From the NCBI RefSeq assembly GCF_003259845.1, contig NZ_QLMJ01000011.1, positions 237,336-301,335 of the forward strand: a stretch of DNA of 64,000 nucleotides. Direction: 5' to 3'. Shown piece after piece: positions 31,492-40,445 of this stretch. Source of the DNA: Actinoplanes lutulentus. Its GTDB lineage: Bacteria > Actinomycetota > Actinomycetes > Mycobacteriales > Micromonosporaceae. The position numbers were made by a program, and so were the translations under genes. The notes below the pieces were generated by a model. It was not told the DNA's origin. It saw only the letters and a list, made by a program, of their open reading frames with translations, and did no database searches. Each line of letters opens with the position of its first letter. Positions within the stretch are counted from its first letter, which is position 1.

Positions 31492-33600
31492 CTAGTAACG
31501 GCAGCGCATCACGACGAGGCTGTGCCGCATCACGCTCTTCTGACTCCCGGCCTTGGCGGTCCGACGCCGCCCGGCGAGCAGCGGATCAGCCGTGTTCGCC
31601 ACGACCTCCCACGTCCGGCCGTAATCCCGGCCCGGCAGTGTGAACGAGACATCCTCGTCGAGCGGGTTGAACAGCAGCAGGAACGAGTCGTCCTTGATCT
31701 CCTCACCGAGGGCGTCCCGTTCCGGCAGACCGTGCCCGTTCAGGAAGACGGTCATCGTCATTCCGCTGCGGGTGTTCCAGTCCTCGTCGGTCATGATCTC
31801 GCCGTCGCGGCGCAGCCAGGCGATGTCCGGCAGCTTCGAGTCGCCGGCCGGCTCGCCGGTGAAGAATCGCCGGCGGCGGAAGATCGGGTGCTCGGCGCGC
31901 AGTTCGAGCAGCCGCCGGGTGAACCCGGTCAGCACGTCGAAGTTGCGGGAATCCTTCCAGTCGACCCAGGAGATCGGGCCGTCCTGGCAGTAGACGTTGT
32001 TGTTGCCGTCCTGGGTGCGTCCCAGCTCGTCGCCGTGCGCGATCATCGGCACGCCCTGGCTGAGCAGCAGCGTCGCCAGGAAGTTGCGCTTCTGCCGCTC
32101 GCGCATCATGACGACCTCGGCGTCGTCGGTCGGCCCTTCGATGCCGCAGTTCCAGGACCGGTTGTGGCTCTCGCCGTCCCGGTTGCCCTCACCGTTCGCG
32201 TCGTTGTGCTTCTCGTTGTACGACACCAGGTCGTGCAGGGTGAACCCGTCGTGCGCCGTCACGAAGTTGATCGACGCGATGGGCCGCCGGCCGTCGTCCT
32301 GGTACAGGTCCGAGCTGCCGGTGAAGCGGGACGCGAACTCGCCGAGGCTCCACTGCTCACCACGCCAGAAGTCGCGGACCGAGTCGCGGTACTTGCCGTT
32401 CCACTCGGTCCAGTTCGGCGGGAAGCCACCGACCTGGTAACCGCCGTCGCCGACGTCCCAGGGCTCGGCGATCAGCTTCACCTGTGACACGACGGGGTCC
32501 TGGTTGACCAGGTCGAAGAACGCGGCCAGCCGGTCCACCTCGTGGAACTCGCGAGCCAGGGCGGCGGCCAGGTCGAACCGGAACCCGTCCACGTGCATCT
32601 CGGTCACCCAGTACCGCAGCGAGTCCATGATGAGTCGCAGCGATTCGTGGTGCCGGACGTTCAGGCTGTTTCCCGTACCCGTGGTGTCGTAGTAGTAGGA
32701 CTTGTCGGAGTCGACCAGGCGGTAGTACGCCGGGTTGTCGATGCCGCGGAACGACAGGGTCGGGCCCAGGTGGTTGCCCTCGGCCGTGTGGTTGTAGACC
32801 ACGTCCAGGATGACCTCCATGCCGGCCGCGTGCAGCGCCTTGACCATGGCCTTGAACTCCTGGACCTGGCCGCCGCTGCCACCGAACGACGAGTAGTCGT
32901 TGTGCGGCGCGAAGAACCCGATCGTGTTGTAACCCCAGTAGTTCGTGAGGCCCTTCTCGATCAGCCCGCTGTCGTGCACGAACTGGTGCACCGGCATCAG
33001 CTCGACCGCGGTGACCCCGAGGTTCTTCAAGTACTTGATCATCGCTGGGTGGGCGAGGCCGGAGTACGTCCCCTGCACGTCCTCCGGGATGTCCGGATGC
33101 GCGACCGTCATGCCCTTCACGTGCGCCTCGTAGATCACCGTCTGCCACATCGGGACCTTCAGCGGCCGGTCGTTACCCCAGTCGAAGAACGGGTTGATCA
33201 CCACGGACCGGGCGGCGAACGGCGCCGAGTCAGCGTCGTTGTACGAACTCGGATCCCCGAAGTTGTACGAGAACAACGCCTGGTCCCACTTGAAGTCCCC
33301 GTCGATCGCCTTGGCGTACGGGTCGAGGAGCAGCTTCGACGGGTTGCAGCGCAGACCCCGCGACGGGTCGTACGGCCCGTGCACCCGGTAGCCGTACCGC
33401 TGCCCCGGCACCACCCGCGGCAGGTACCCGTGCCACACGAGCGCTTCGCGTTCCGGCAGGTCGACCCGGGTCTCGGTGCCGTCGTCGTCGAAGAGACACA
33501 GCTCGACGCGGGTCGCCGCCTCGGAGAAGATGGCGAAGTTCGTTCCGCCGCCGTCGTATGTCGCACCCAGCGGATACGGGTTGCCAGGCCAGATTTTCAT
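31492..33600 (-). CDS. glgX: Glycogen debranching enzyme GlgX, 702 aa
   Basis: Hydrolyses alpha-1,6 branch points of glycogen left after phosphorylase action. The N-terminal CBM48 begins NPYPLGATYDGGGTNFAIFS, and the GH13 barrel shows VDGFRFDLAAAL (nucleophile Asp), KLIAEPWDVGDGGYQVG (acid Glu) and NFVTAHDGFTLHDLVSY. The length is typical for GlgX/TreX. ATG 33600 gives the canonical MKIWPGNPYPLG start. It is convergent with the VOC gene (6 bases) and divergent from the DHA2 exporter. Phosphoglucomutase at 49667 acts in the same pathway. Confidence 0.96.
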   Translation of the reverse strand: MKIWPGNPYPLGATYDGGGTNFAIFSEAATRVELCLFDDDGTETRVDLPEREALVWHGYLPRVVPGQRYGYRVHGPYDPSRGLRCNPSKLLLDPYAKAIDGDFKWDQALFSYNFGDPSSYNDADSAPFAARSVVINPFFDWGNDRPLKVPMWQTVIYEAHVKGMTVAHPDIPEDVQGTYSGLAHPAMIKYLKNLGVTAVELMPVHQFVHDSGLIEKGLTNYWGYNTIGFFAPHNDYSSFGGSGGQVQEFKAMVKALHAAGMEVILDVVYNHTAEGNHLGPTLSFRGIDNPAYYRLVDSDKSYYYDTTGTGNSLNVRHHESLRLIMDSLRYWVTEMHVDGFRFDLAAALAREFHEVDRLAAFFDLVNQDPVVSQVKLIAEPWDVGDGGYQVGGFPPNWTEWNGKYRDSVRDFWRGEQWSLGEFASRFTGSSDLYQDDGRRPIASINFVTAHDGFTLHDLVSYNEKHNDANGEGNRDGESHNRSWNCGIEGPTDDAEVVMMRERQKRNFLATLLLSQGVPMIAHGDELGRTQDGNNNVYCQDGPISWVDWKDSRNFDVLTGFTRRLLELRAEHPIFRRRRFFTGEPAGDSKLPDIAWLRRDGEIMTDEDWNTRSGMTMTVFLNGHGLPERDALGEEIKDDSFLLLFNPLDEDVSFTLPGRDYGRTWEVVANTADPLLAGRRRTAKAGSQKSVMRHSLVVMRCRY

Positions 33601-33698
33601 GCGCCCACGATGCCCAATTACCCCGCGCGGGAAAACACCGGGTCGATGTGACCAACGTCCTGCGGATCGAATGCCCTGGCCAGGGGTAGAACTCAGGG

Positions 33699-35081
33699 GT
33701 GCCACGCCGCTACCTCATCCTCGCGATCTGCTGCATGAGTCTGCTGATCATCAGCCTGGACGTCACGATCGTGAACATCGCCCTGCCCGCGATCGGCGAG
33801 GAGCTCGACGCCCCGCTCTCCGGACTGCAGTGGACCATCGACGCGTACACCCTGGTCCTGGCGAGCCTGCTGGTCCTGGCCGGTTCGACAGCCGACCGGA
33901 TCGGCCGGCGCAAGGTCTTCCAGGCCGGTCTGGCGCTGTTCACGCTCGGTTCGCTGCTGTGCAGCGTCGCCCCGTCATTGGGCTGGCTGATCTTCTTCCG
34001 GATGCTGCAGGCCGTCGGCGGCTCGATGCTCAACCCGGTCGCCATGTCGATCATCACGAACACGTTCACCGAGCCGAAGGAGCGGGCCCGCGCCATCGGC
34101 GTCTGGGGCGCGGTGACCGGTTTCAGCATGGCGCTGGGACCGCTCGCCGGCGGTGTGCTGGTCCACTCGTTCGGCTGGCGGTCCATCTTCTGGATCAACG
34201 TGCCGGTCGGCATCGCGGCGTTCCTGCTGGCCTGGCGATTCATCCCGGAGTCCCGGGCGGACCATCCGCGCCGTCTCGACCCGGTCGGTCAGGTCCTGGT
34301 GCTGACCGTGCTGGCCGGTATCACGTACGCCATCATCGAGGGACCGGACGCGGGCTGGACGTCCGCGCAGACAGTGAGTTGCTTCGCGCTGGGTCTTGCC
34401 GCCCTCGGCGGCCTGCTGTGGTGGGAGCCGCGCCGCGCCGAACCGCTGATCGAGCTGAAATTCTTCCGCAGCGCGCCGTTCAGCGGCGCCACTCTGATCG
34501 CGGTCTGCGCGTTCGCCGCGCTCGGCGGTTTTCTCTTCCTCAACACGCTCTACCTGCAGACCGAACGCGGCCTGTCCGCCCTGCACGCCGGCCTCTACAC
34601 CCTGCCGATGGCAGCGATGACCGTGATCGCCTCGCCGCTCTCCGGCCGTCTGGTCGCCGCCCGCGGCACCCGCCTGCCGCTGACGATCGCCGGCACCGCG
34701 ATGGCGCTCGGCATGCTCCCGCTGACGACGGCCGGTGCGGACACCCCGGTCTGGCCGCTCTTCCTCGGCTACCTGCTCTTCGGTTTCGGCTTCGGCATGG
34801 TCAACACCCCGATCACCAACACGGCCGTCTCCGGCATGCCCCGCGCTCAGGCCGGCGTCGCCGCCGCGATCGCCTCGACCAGCCGCCAGGTGGGCAGTGC
34901 CCTCGGCGTCGCCGTCATCGGCGCGGTGGTCGCCTCCGCCGCCTCACCCACCGGAGGGCACGCCGGCTGGTGGATCCTCTTCGCGCTGGGCCTGGCGGTG
35001 CTCACTCTCGGTCGCTTCAGCACAGGCCGTTGGGCGCAGGCCACTGCCGAGCATGGGTACGCCGAAAAACTCCCCGCATGA
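33699..35081 (+). CDS. DHA2-family MFS exporter (EmrB/QacA type), 460 aa
   Basis: Fourteen predicted helices and the DHA2 marks: LDVTIVNIALPAIGEEL in helix 1, ADRIGRRKVFQ in the loop between helices 2 and 3 and GPLAGGVLVHSFGWRSIFWINVPVGI in helix 5. Such proteins export drugs or cationic compounds with proton exchange. The start is GTG 33699, with a weak ribosome site. No regulator is adjacent. The C-terminus is short. Confidence 0.92.
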   Translation: MPRRYLILAICCMSLLIISLDVTIVNIALPAIGEELDAPLSGLQWTIDAYTLVLASLLVLAGSTADRIGRRKVFQAGLALFTLGSLLCSVAPSLGWLIFFRMLQAVGGSMLNPVAMSIITNTFTEPKERARAIGVWGAVTGFSMALGPLAGGVLVHSFGWRSIFWINVPVGIAAFLLAWRFIPESRADHPRRLDPVGQVLVLTVLAGITYAIIEGPDAGWTSAQTVSCFALGLAALGGLLWWEPRRAEPLIELKFFRSAPFSGATLIAVCAFAALGGFLFLNTLYLQTERGLSALHAGLYTLPMAAMTVIASPLSGRLVAARGTRLPLTIAGTAMALGMLPLTTAGADTPVWPLFLGYLLFGFGFGMVNTPITNTAVSGMPRAQAGVAAAIASTSRQVGSALGVAVIGAVVASAASPTGGHAGWWILFALGLAVLTLGRFSTGRWAQATAEHGYAEKLPA

Positions 35082-35138
35082 ACGGAACCGCGGCCGGCCG
35101 CACCGCTCGCAAGGGCATGGCAAAGCGACAATGAACCG

Positions 35139-36197
35139 GTGACCGACCTCCTGGACATCCGGCGCATCTACCTCGAACCCGCCGCCGCCGACCTCTACCG
35201 TGGCCGGGAGATCCTCGACCGTTACCCGGACGCCACGATCGTCGAGGTGGAGAGTCACCAGCGGATCCCGGAGCTGTACGGCGACGAGACGAACGTGCGG
35301 CGCTGGGTCCGGATCAAACAGGAGGCGCTCGTCGTCGGCGTGAAGAAGACGATGACGGCCCGGCCGAACGGGCGCTCCGCCGATTTCATCGCGCCGTCCA
35401 CCGCGAACGGCTGCGCCATGGCCTGTGCCTATTGTTACGTCCCCCGGCACAAGGGCTACAGCAACCCGATCACCGTTTTCGCGAACATCGAGCGCATTCT
35501 CGCGTACACCAAAAAGCATGTGCTGAAACAGGGCAGCAAGCCGGACGCGAATGAGTGCGACCCGGTGAGCTGGGTCTATGACATCGGCGAGAATTCCGAC
35601 TGCGCGCTGGACGCCCGGATCAGCGACAACGTCCGCGACCTGGTCACGCTGTTCCGCGATCTGCCGTCAGCAAAGGCCAGTTTCGCCACCAAGCACGTCA
35701 ACCGCGACCTGCTGGACTGGGATCCGCGCGGCCGGACCCGGGTCCGCTTCTCCCTGATGCCACCGGCCGACGCGAAGATCCTGGACATCCGCACCAGCGG
35801 AATCGGCGAGAGAATCGCCGCGATCGACGATTTCGTCGCCGCCGGGTACGAGGTGCACGTCAATTTCAGCCCGGTCGTGGTCCGCAACGGCTGGCTGGAG
35901 GATTGGCGTGATCTGCTCGACCATCTGGACGCCGGAATCGGCCCGGCCGCGAAGAAACAGCTGGCCGCCGAAATCATCTTCCTGACCCACAATCGCGGCC
36001 TGCACGAGGTGAACCTGGGCTGGCACCCGAAAGCCGAGGACCTGCTCTGGCGCCCCGATCTGCAACAGGTGAAACGGTCCCAGAACGGCGATCTGAACGT
36101 CCGTTACCGCACCGGCGAGAAAGGCGCCTACGTCCGGGCGCTCACCGATCTGATCGCACAACGAACGCCCTACCTGAAAGTCCGATACGCATTCTGA
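35139..36197 (+). CDS. Spore photoproduct lyase-family radical SAM protein, 352 aa
   Basis: Radical SAM enzyme with the cluster-binding CxxxCxxC at C92, C96 and C99 (CAMACAYCYVPRH). The order of the rest (VSWVYDIGENSDC, SFATKHVNRDLLDW, FSLMPPADAKILDIRTSGIGERI) matches the spore photoproduct lyase group found also in bacteria without endospores. It may repair UV thymine lesions, perhaps in sporangiospores; that is inferred from family. The start is GTG 35139. Its stop is one base from the convergent chemotaxis receptor gene. Confidence 0.9.
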   Translation: MTDLLDIRRIYLEPAAADLYRGREILDRYPDATIVEVESHQRIPELYGDETNVRRWVRIKQEALVVGVKKTMTARPNGRSADFIAPSTANGCAMACAYCYVPRHKGYSNPITVFANIERILAYTKKHVLKQGSKPDANECDPVSWVYDIGENSDCALDARISDNVRDLVTLFRDLPSAKASFATKHVNRDLLDWDPRGRTRVRFSLMPPADAKILDIRTSGIGERIAAIDDFVAAGYEVHVNFSPVVVRNGWLEDWRDLLDHLDAGIGPAAKKQLAAEIIFLTHNRGLHEVNLGWHPKAEDLLWRPDLQQVKRSQNGDLNVRYRTGEKGAYVRALTDLIAQRTPYLKVRYAF

Positions 36198-36198
36198 G

Positions 36199-37803
36199 TC
36201 AGACCCGGAAACGCGACACCAGCGAATTCAGGTCGGTGGACATCCGGGCCAGTTCCGCGATCGCCTGCTGGGTCTCGGCGACGCCGTGGCTGGTGCTCTG
36301 CGCCGCCTGCGCGACCCCGACGATGCTGCGCGAGATCTCGCCGGTCCCGGACGCCGCCTCGGAGACGCTGCGGTTCATCTCGGCCGTCGTCGCGGTCTGC
36401 TCCTCCACGGCCGAGGCGATCGTCGTCTGGAAGTCGCTGATCCGGCCGATCACCGTGGAGATCCGTTCGATGGCCTCGACCGCGCCCTCGGTGTCGACCT
36501 GAATGGCCTGGACCCGGCGGGAGATGTCCTCGGTGGCCCGCGCGGTCTCCTGCGCCAGATCCTTCACCTCGGACGCGACCACAGCGAAGCCCTTGCCCAT
36601 CTCACCGGCCCGCGCCGCCTCGATCGTCGCGTTCAGGGCGAGCAGGTTCGTCTGCTCCGCGATCGCGGTGATCGTCTTGATCACGTTGCCGATCTCGGCG
36701 GACGAGTCGCCCAGCTTGTTCATGGTGCTGGAGGTGACCGCGGCGAGGCCGACCGCCTCGGCGGCGACCTGGGCGGCCTCGGCGGCGTTCTGCGAGATCT
36801 CCCGGATCGACGCGCCCATCTCCTCGCTGCCGGCCGAGACGGTGTCGACGCTGCGGGAGATCTCCTCGGCGGCGCTGGAGACCGCGGCCGACTGATCCGA
36901 GGTCTCCTGCGCCGAACCGGCGATCTGCGCCGCTGTGCTGGTCATCTGCTCGCTGGCGCCCGCGAGGGACGCGGCGGAGCCTTCGATCGTCGAGACCGCG
37001 TCCCGCAGCGAGGCGGTGGCGGCGTCCAGCGATCGGCCCATCCGGCCGGTCTCGTCGTTGCTGGTGAGCCCGGTCCGGCGGGTCAGATCAAAAGCCTCAA
37101 GACCTTCACAGACCTTCTGTACGGCGGTGAGCGACCGCACGATCCGGGAAGCGACGTAGAACCCCAGGGCGAGCGCCAGCCCGACCCCGATCACCATCGT
37201 GATGATCTGCACCAGGCGGTTCGTCTCGTAGGCGTCCGTGGCGGCCTTCGCGTTCCTGGCCGCGTCGGCGGTCTCGCTGGTGTCCAGCTCGGTCATGTCG
37301 TCGTAGATCGTCTGCAGGACCGGGATGGACTCCTCATCCCGGATCTTGGACCACGTGGTCAGCTTGTTCGCGGCGCCGGCGGGCAACATCTTCGTCTCCA
37401 CGATGTCGACGTAGCTGTCCCATTGCGTCTGCAGGTGGTCGATGGTGTCCGGGTTGCCGGCCGGCATGCTGTCCCGATACGCCGTCATCGCCGCGGCGAA
37501 CGCCGTGACGTCCGTCTTATACGCCTCGGTGAATTTCGTGACCGACGCCTGGTCCGGCGAGAGCGCCTGGTTCGCGACGTCCGAGCGGGTCTGCAACACC
37601 GTGGCCTTGATCTGCCCCACGGCCTTGATGCTCGCCACGTTGCTCTCGTAGATCATCTTCGCCTTGTCGCTGATCTCGCTCAGCGCGGAGAGGCCGACGA
37701 GACCGACGATCAGCGCCACGACGGCAGCCACCCCGACCGCGCCGAGAATCTTGATCTTCACGCTGATGTCCGCGAGAGACCATCGCCGCGTGCCCGCGCT
37801 CAT
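36199..37803 (-). CDS. Methyl-accepting chemotaxis protein, 534 aa
   Basis: Transmembrane receptor: helix 1 at 17-39, an extracellular four-helix-bundle sensor (about 40-196), helix 2 at 198-216, a HAMP domain, then the cytoplasmic signalling domain. Its hairpin tip carries EQTNLLALNATIEAARAGEMGKGFAVVASEVKDLAQE. It passes ligand information to CheA/CheW, which are not encoded in the window. The sensor domain resembles the 4HB_MCP type. ATG 37803 fits. No pentapeptide tether for CheR is seen at the C-terminus. Confidence 0.95.
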   Translation of the reverse strand: MSAGTRRWSLADISVKIKILGAVGVAAVVALIVGLVGLSALSEISDKAKMIYESNVASIKAVGQIKATVLQTRSDVANQALSPDQASVTKFTEAYKTDVTAFAAAMTAYRDSMPAGNPDTIDHLQTQWDSYVDIVETKMLPAGAANKLTTWSKIRDEESIPVLQTIYDDMTELDTSETADAARNAKAATDAYETNRLVQIITMVIGVGLALALGFYVASRIVRSLTAVQKVCEGLEAFDLTRRTGLTSNDETGRMGRSLDAATASLRDAVSTIEGSAASLAGASEQMTSTAAQIAGSAQETSDQSAAVSSAAEEISRSVDTVSAGSEEMGASIREISQNAAEAAQVAAEAVGLAAVTSSTMNKLGDSSAEIGNVIKTITAIAEQTNLLALNATIEAARAGEMGKGFAVVASEVKDLAQETARATEDISRRVQAIQVDTEGAVEAIERISTVIGRISDFQTTIASAVEEQTATTAEMNRSVSEAASGTGEISRSIVGVAQAAQSTSHGVAETQQAIAELARMSTDLNSLVSRFRV

Positions 37804-37858
37804 CGAACTCACAGGTTCACCGTATGGCCTCGCACCCGCTCGCGTACGGAACATGAAA

Positions 37859-37885
37859 GAGCCCGGCGGGGTCACCGCCGGGCTC
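37859..37885 (-). terminator. Terminator of the lipase gene
   Basis: GAGCCCGGCGG (37859-37869) and CCGCCGGGCTC (37875-37885) form an 11-bp perfect stem with a 5-nt loop. Read on the minus strand it is followed by TTTC, and lies 20 bases after the lipase stop, as expected for an intrinsic terminator. Confidence 0.85.
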
Positions 37886-37905
37886 CCGGGGAACAAGGGG
37901 TGGAA

Positions 37906-39009
37906 TCAGGCGAAGCGGGCCGCGATCCAGTCCGCCACGTAATCCGCGGAATCGATCACCGCCTGGTCATGGTTGACGCCTTCCAGGCCGAGGAACGTCG
38001 TCGCGACGCCGTACTCCTGGATCTTCGGGACGAGCAGCTCGGACGAGAGCGAGAACGGGACCGCCTCGTCCAGGGTGCCGTGCACGATCAGCACCGGCGC
38101 GCTCGGCGCCGTCTGCGCCGGGTTGTTGTACGACGCCAGCTTGGTGACCACCGACGTCGGGACCGTCCCGCCGGAGACGAGCTGGGCCGCGGTGAAGTTC
38201 TTGTAGGTGTTGAGGATCTGGTAGAGGCATCCGGTGTTCAGCACCCCGGTCTTCGCCTCGGCCGGCGCGGCGAGCACCGAGTACGGGTGGAACGTCGGCT
38301 CCACGGCCGCCAGCCCGTACAGCGCCATCACCAGGTAACCCTGCCCCTCGGTCCCGGCGATGTACGGAATGATCTCCTCGGTGTTGGAGACCGGCGCGAT
38401 GCTGGCCGTCCCCTTGAGCACCAGCGTCCCGTCGTACGACGGCGCCAGCTGACTCGCGAAGAGCGCGCCCTGCCCGCCCTGCGAGTGCCCGTCGACGACG
38501 TACTGCAGGCCGAGCGTGCCGTCCAGGCTGCGCGCCGCGCGGACGCTGTCGATCAGGGAGCGGCCGGCGCTCGCCCCGATGAGGTACGGGTGGGCCTGGG
38601 GCGTACCCAGGCCGGGGTAGTCCGGAGCGGCGACCGTCCATCCGCGGCTGAGCAGTTCGGCGATCGCGATCCGCGCCTCGGGCCAGAAGACCGGAAGATT
38701 GTTGGAGGGCGCGCAAATGTCGGCGAGCCCGGTCGTGCCGTGCCCCCAGGCGACGATCTTGTTGTTCTTGCCGGTTTTCGGAGTGATCACCAGCCCGGTC
38801 GCGGTGATGACACTTCCGGTCACCGAGGTGGTCAGATATTGAATGCGGCGACCGGTTGCCAGCGGTGTCAGTTCGGCCGGCAGGGTGGCGGCCGAGTTGG
38901 TCAGCACCAGGCCGGGCAGTGTTGCCGCGGACGCTGGTGAGGCGGCCGCGGCGGCCGTGCCGATGACGGCGAGAAGCACCGCCAGCAACACGCGTGACGC
39001 AGTTTTCAT
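37906..39009 (-). CDS. Secreted lipase (LIP-type alpha/beta hydrolase), 367 aa
   Basis: Signal peptide MKTASRVLLAVLLAVIGTAAAAASPASA, then the secretory-lipase fold: IVAWGHGTTGLADICAPS, GWTVAAPDYPGLG, the nucleophile elbow DGHSQGGQGA with S176, and PVLIVHGTLDEAVPFSLS and GVNHDQAV with the likely acid and His. It would hydrolyse esters or triglycerides outside the cell. ATG 39009 fits the signal. An inverted repeat (GTGATCG 39042-39048, CGATCAC 39066-39072) upstream may be an operator, and a terminator follows the gene. Confidence 0.92.
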   Translation of the reverse strand: MKTASRVLLAVLLAVIGTAAAAASPASAATLPGLVLTNSAATLPAELTPLATGRRIQYLTTSVTGSVITATGLVITPKTGKNNKIVAWGHGTTGLADICAPSNNLPVFWPEARIAIAELLSRGWTVAAPDYPGLGTPQAHPYLIGASAGRSLIDSVRAARSLDGTLGLQYVVDGHSQGGQGALFASQLAPSYDGTLVLKGTASIAPVSNTEEIIPYIAGTEGQGYLVMALYGLAAVEPTFHPYSVLAAPAEAKTGVLNTGCLYQILNTYKNFTAAQLVSGGTVPTSVVTKLASYNNPAQTAPSAPVLIVHGTLDEAVPFSLSSELLVPKIQEYGVATTFLGLEGVNHDQAVIDSADYVADWIAARFA

Positions 39010-39176
39010 GAACGACCCCGTTCCCTGAAATGATCCCTGTAGTGATCGAGCGCCCAGCCTAAAACCGATCACCACGAGTCGTATCCGTATTCAGGTACAC
39101 AGATGCCTGACCACCTATCCGATGTGGACTCGGCGGTTGCGGCAAAGCGAAGATCCATTTAAGCGACGCCACGAAT

Positions 39177-40445
39177 TCAGACGCCGGACGGGTAGGTCTC
39201 CGGCTCCCGGGTGTCGACCCGCAGGGTGTGCAGCGGCCGCAGCGCGTGCGTCTCGTCGAACCAGAGGAACGCGTCGTACCGGCTGCCGAGGATGGTCGGG
39301 ACGTAGTTGGCCCGGCGTTCCTTGCGCGGGTCGTACACCACGCCGATGGCGCGATGGGCCAGATCGGTCGCGAGCAGATCGGGGACCTCCCAGCCGGCCG
39401 GGAAGACGAGCAGCCCGCTGGCCGGCGCGGTCGCGTGCAGCACGTCCTCCAGGGAGCCCGGCCGCGCCTCCGGCACGCCCATCACCTCCATGTGCCCACC
39501 CCAGGACGGTCCGGCCACCACGGTTCCCCGGTACGTCCCGAACCCGACCAGTACCACCTCGTCGTCGCCGTACCGTTCGCGGGCGAGCTGGCCCAGGGTG
39601 ACCTCGCCATAGATCGACTGGTCGGTGGCGCGGGCGTCGCCGACGTGCGTGTTGTGCGCCCAGACGACGGCTTTCGACGTCGGCCCGTACCGGTTCAGCA
39701 GCCGGTCGAGAGTCTGGTCCATGTGCCGGTCCCGGATGTTCCAGGCGTCCGGCCCGCCCTTCACCATGTTCCGGTAATAGCCCTCGGCGCCGGCCACCAC
39801 CGCGGCGTTCTGCCCCACCCCGAAGTCACGGTCCGTCAGCTCGGCGAGCATCCGCGCCACCCGGTCCTCGCAGCCGGGTGCCACGAACTGGGTGGACCAC
39901 GCGTACGCGTTCGGGTCCTCGGCGTACGGCTCGAAGCACCGGTAGGCATCGAGCGCCGCCGGCACCAGCTCCGGGTCGTGCTCGCGCAGCCAGGTCAGGA
40001 TCTGGTGCATCGACTCCCAGAGCGAGTAGACGTCGAGGCCGTGGAAACCGGCCCGGTCGTCCGCCGGCCGGCCGGCGTTGAAGCCGCGCAGCCAGCGGGT
40101 GAAGTCGACGGTCTCCTCGTTGGCCCACATCCAGGTGGGCCAACGGTCGTACCGGACCAGCGCGGCCCGCGGGTCGTCCGGCGCGCCCGGCGCGCACCGC
40201 ACCGCGGCGTCGACCCGGTCGCAGTCCGGCCAGTCCCCTTCGACCGCGACGAACGAGAAGCCACGTTCCTCGATCAGGCGGCGGGTCAGCGCGGCCCGCC
40301 AGGCGTAGAACTCGTGGGTCCCGTGGGTGGCCTCGCCGATCTGCACGACGCGCGCGCCGGCCGCCCGATCCAGGAGGATCTCCAGGTCGCCCGGGTCACG
40401 CAACGGCCGGGCCATCGACGCCACGTCATCGCCGTACCGGATCAT
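39177..40445 (-). CDS. Erythromycin esterase-like enzyme, 422 aa
   Basis: Member of the erythromycin-esterase superfamily. GEATHGTHEFYAWR carries the Glu and His pair thought to act in catalysis, and VEGDWPDC, MWANEE, YAWSTQFVA and VVWAHNTHVGDAR are family boxes. Close relatives of EreA/EreB hydrolyse macrolide lactones, but most actinobacterial members have unknown substrates. ATG 40445 overlaps the stop of the PP2C phosphatase gene by 4 bp, so they are one transcript and probably co-translated. Confidence 0.9.
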   Translation of the reverse strand: MIRYGDDVASMARPLRDPGDLEILLDRAAGARVVQIGEATHGTHEFYAWRAALTRRLIEERGFSFVAVEGDWPDCDRVDAAVRCAPGAPDDPRAALVRYDRWPTWMWANEETVDFTRWLRGFNAGRPADDRAGFHGLDVYSLWESMHQILTWLREHDPELVPAALDAYRCFEPYAEDPNAYAWSTQFVAPGCEDRVARMLAELTDRDFGVGQNAAVVAGAEGYYRNMVKGGPDAWNIRDRHMDQTLDRLLNRYGPTSKAVVWAHNTHVGDARATDQSIYGEVTLGQLARERYGDDEVVLVGFGTYRGTVVAGPSWGGHMEVMGVPEARPGSLEDVLHATAPASGLLVFPAGWEVPDLLATDLAHRAIGVVYDPRKERRANYVPTILGSRYDAFLWFDETHALRPLHTLRVDTREPETYPSGV

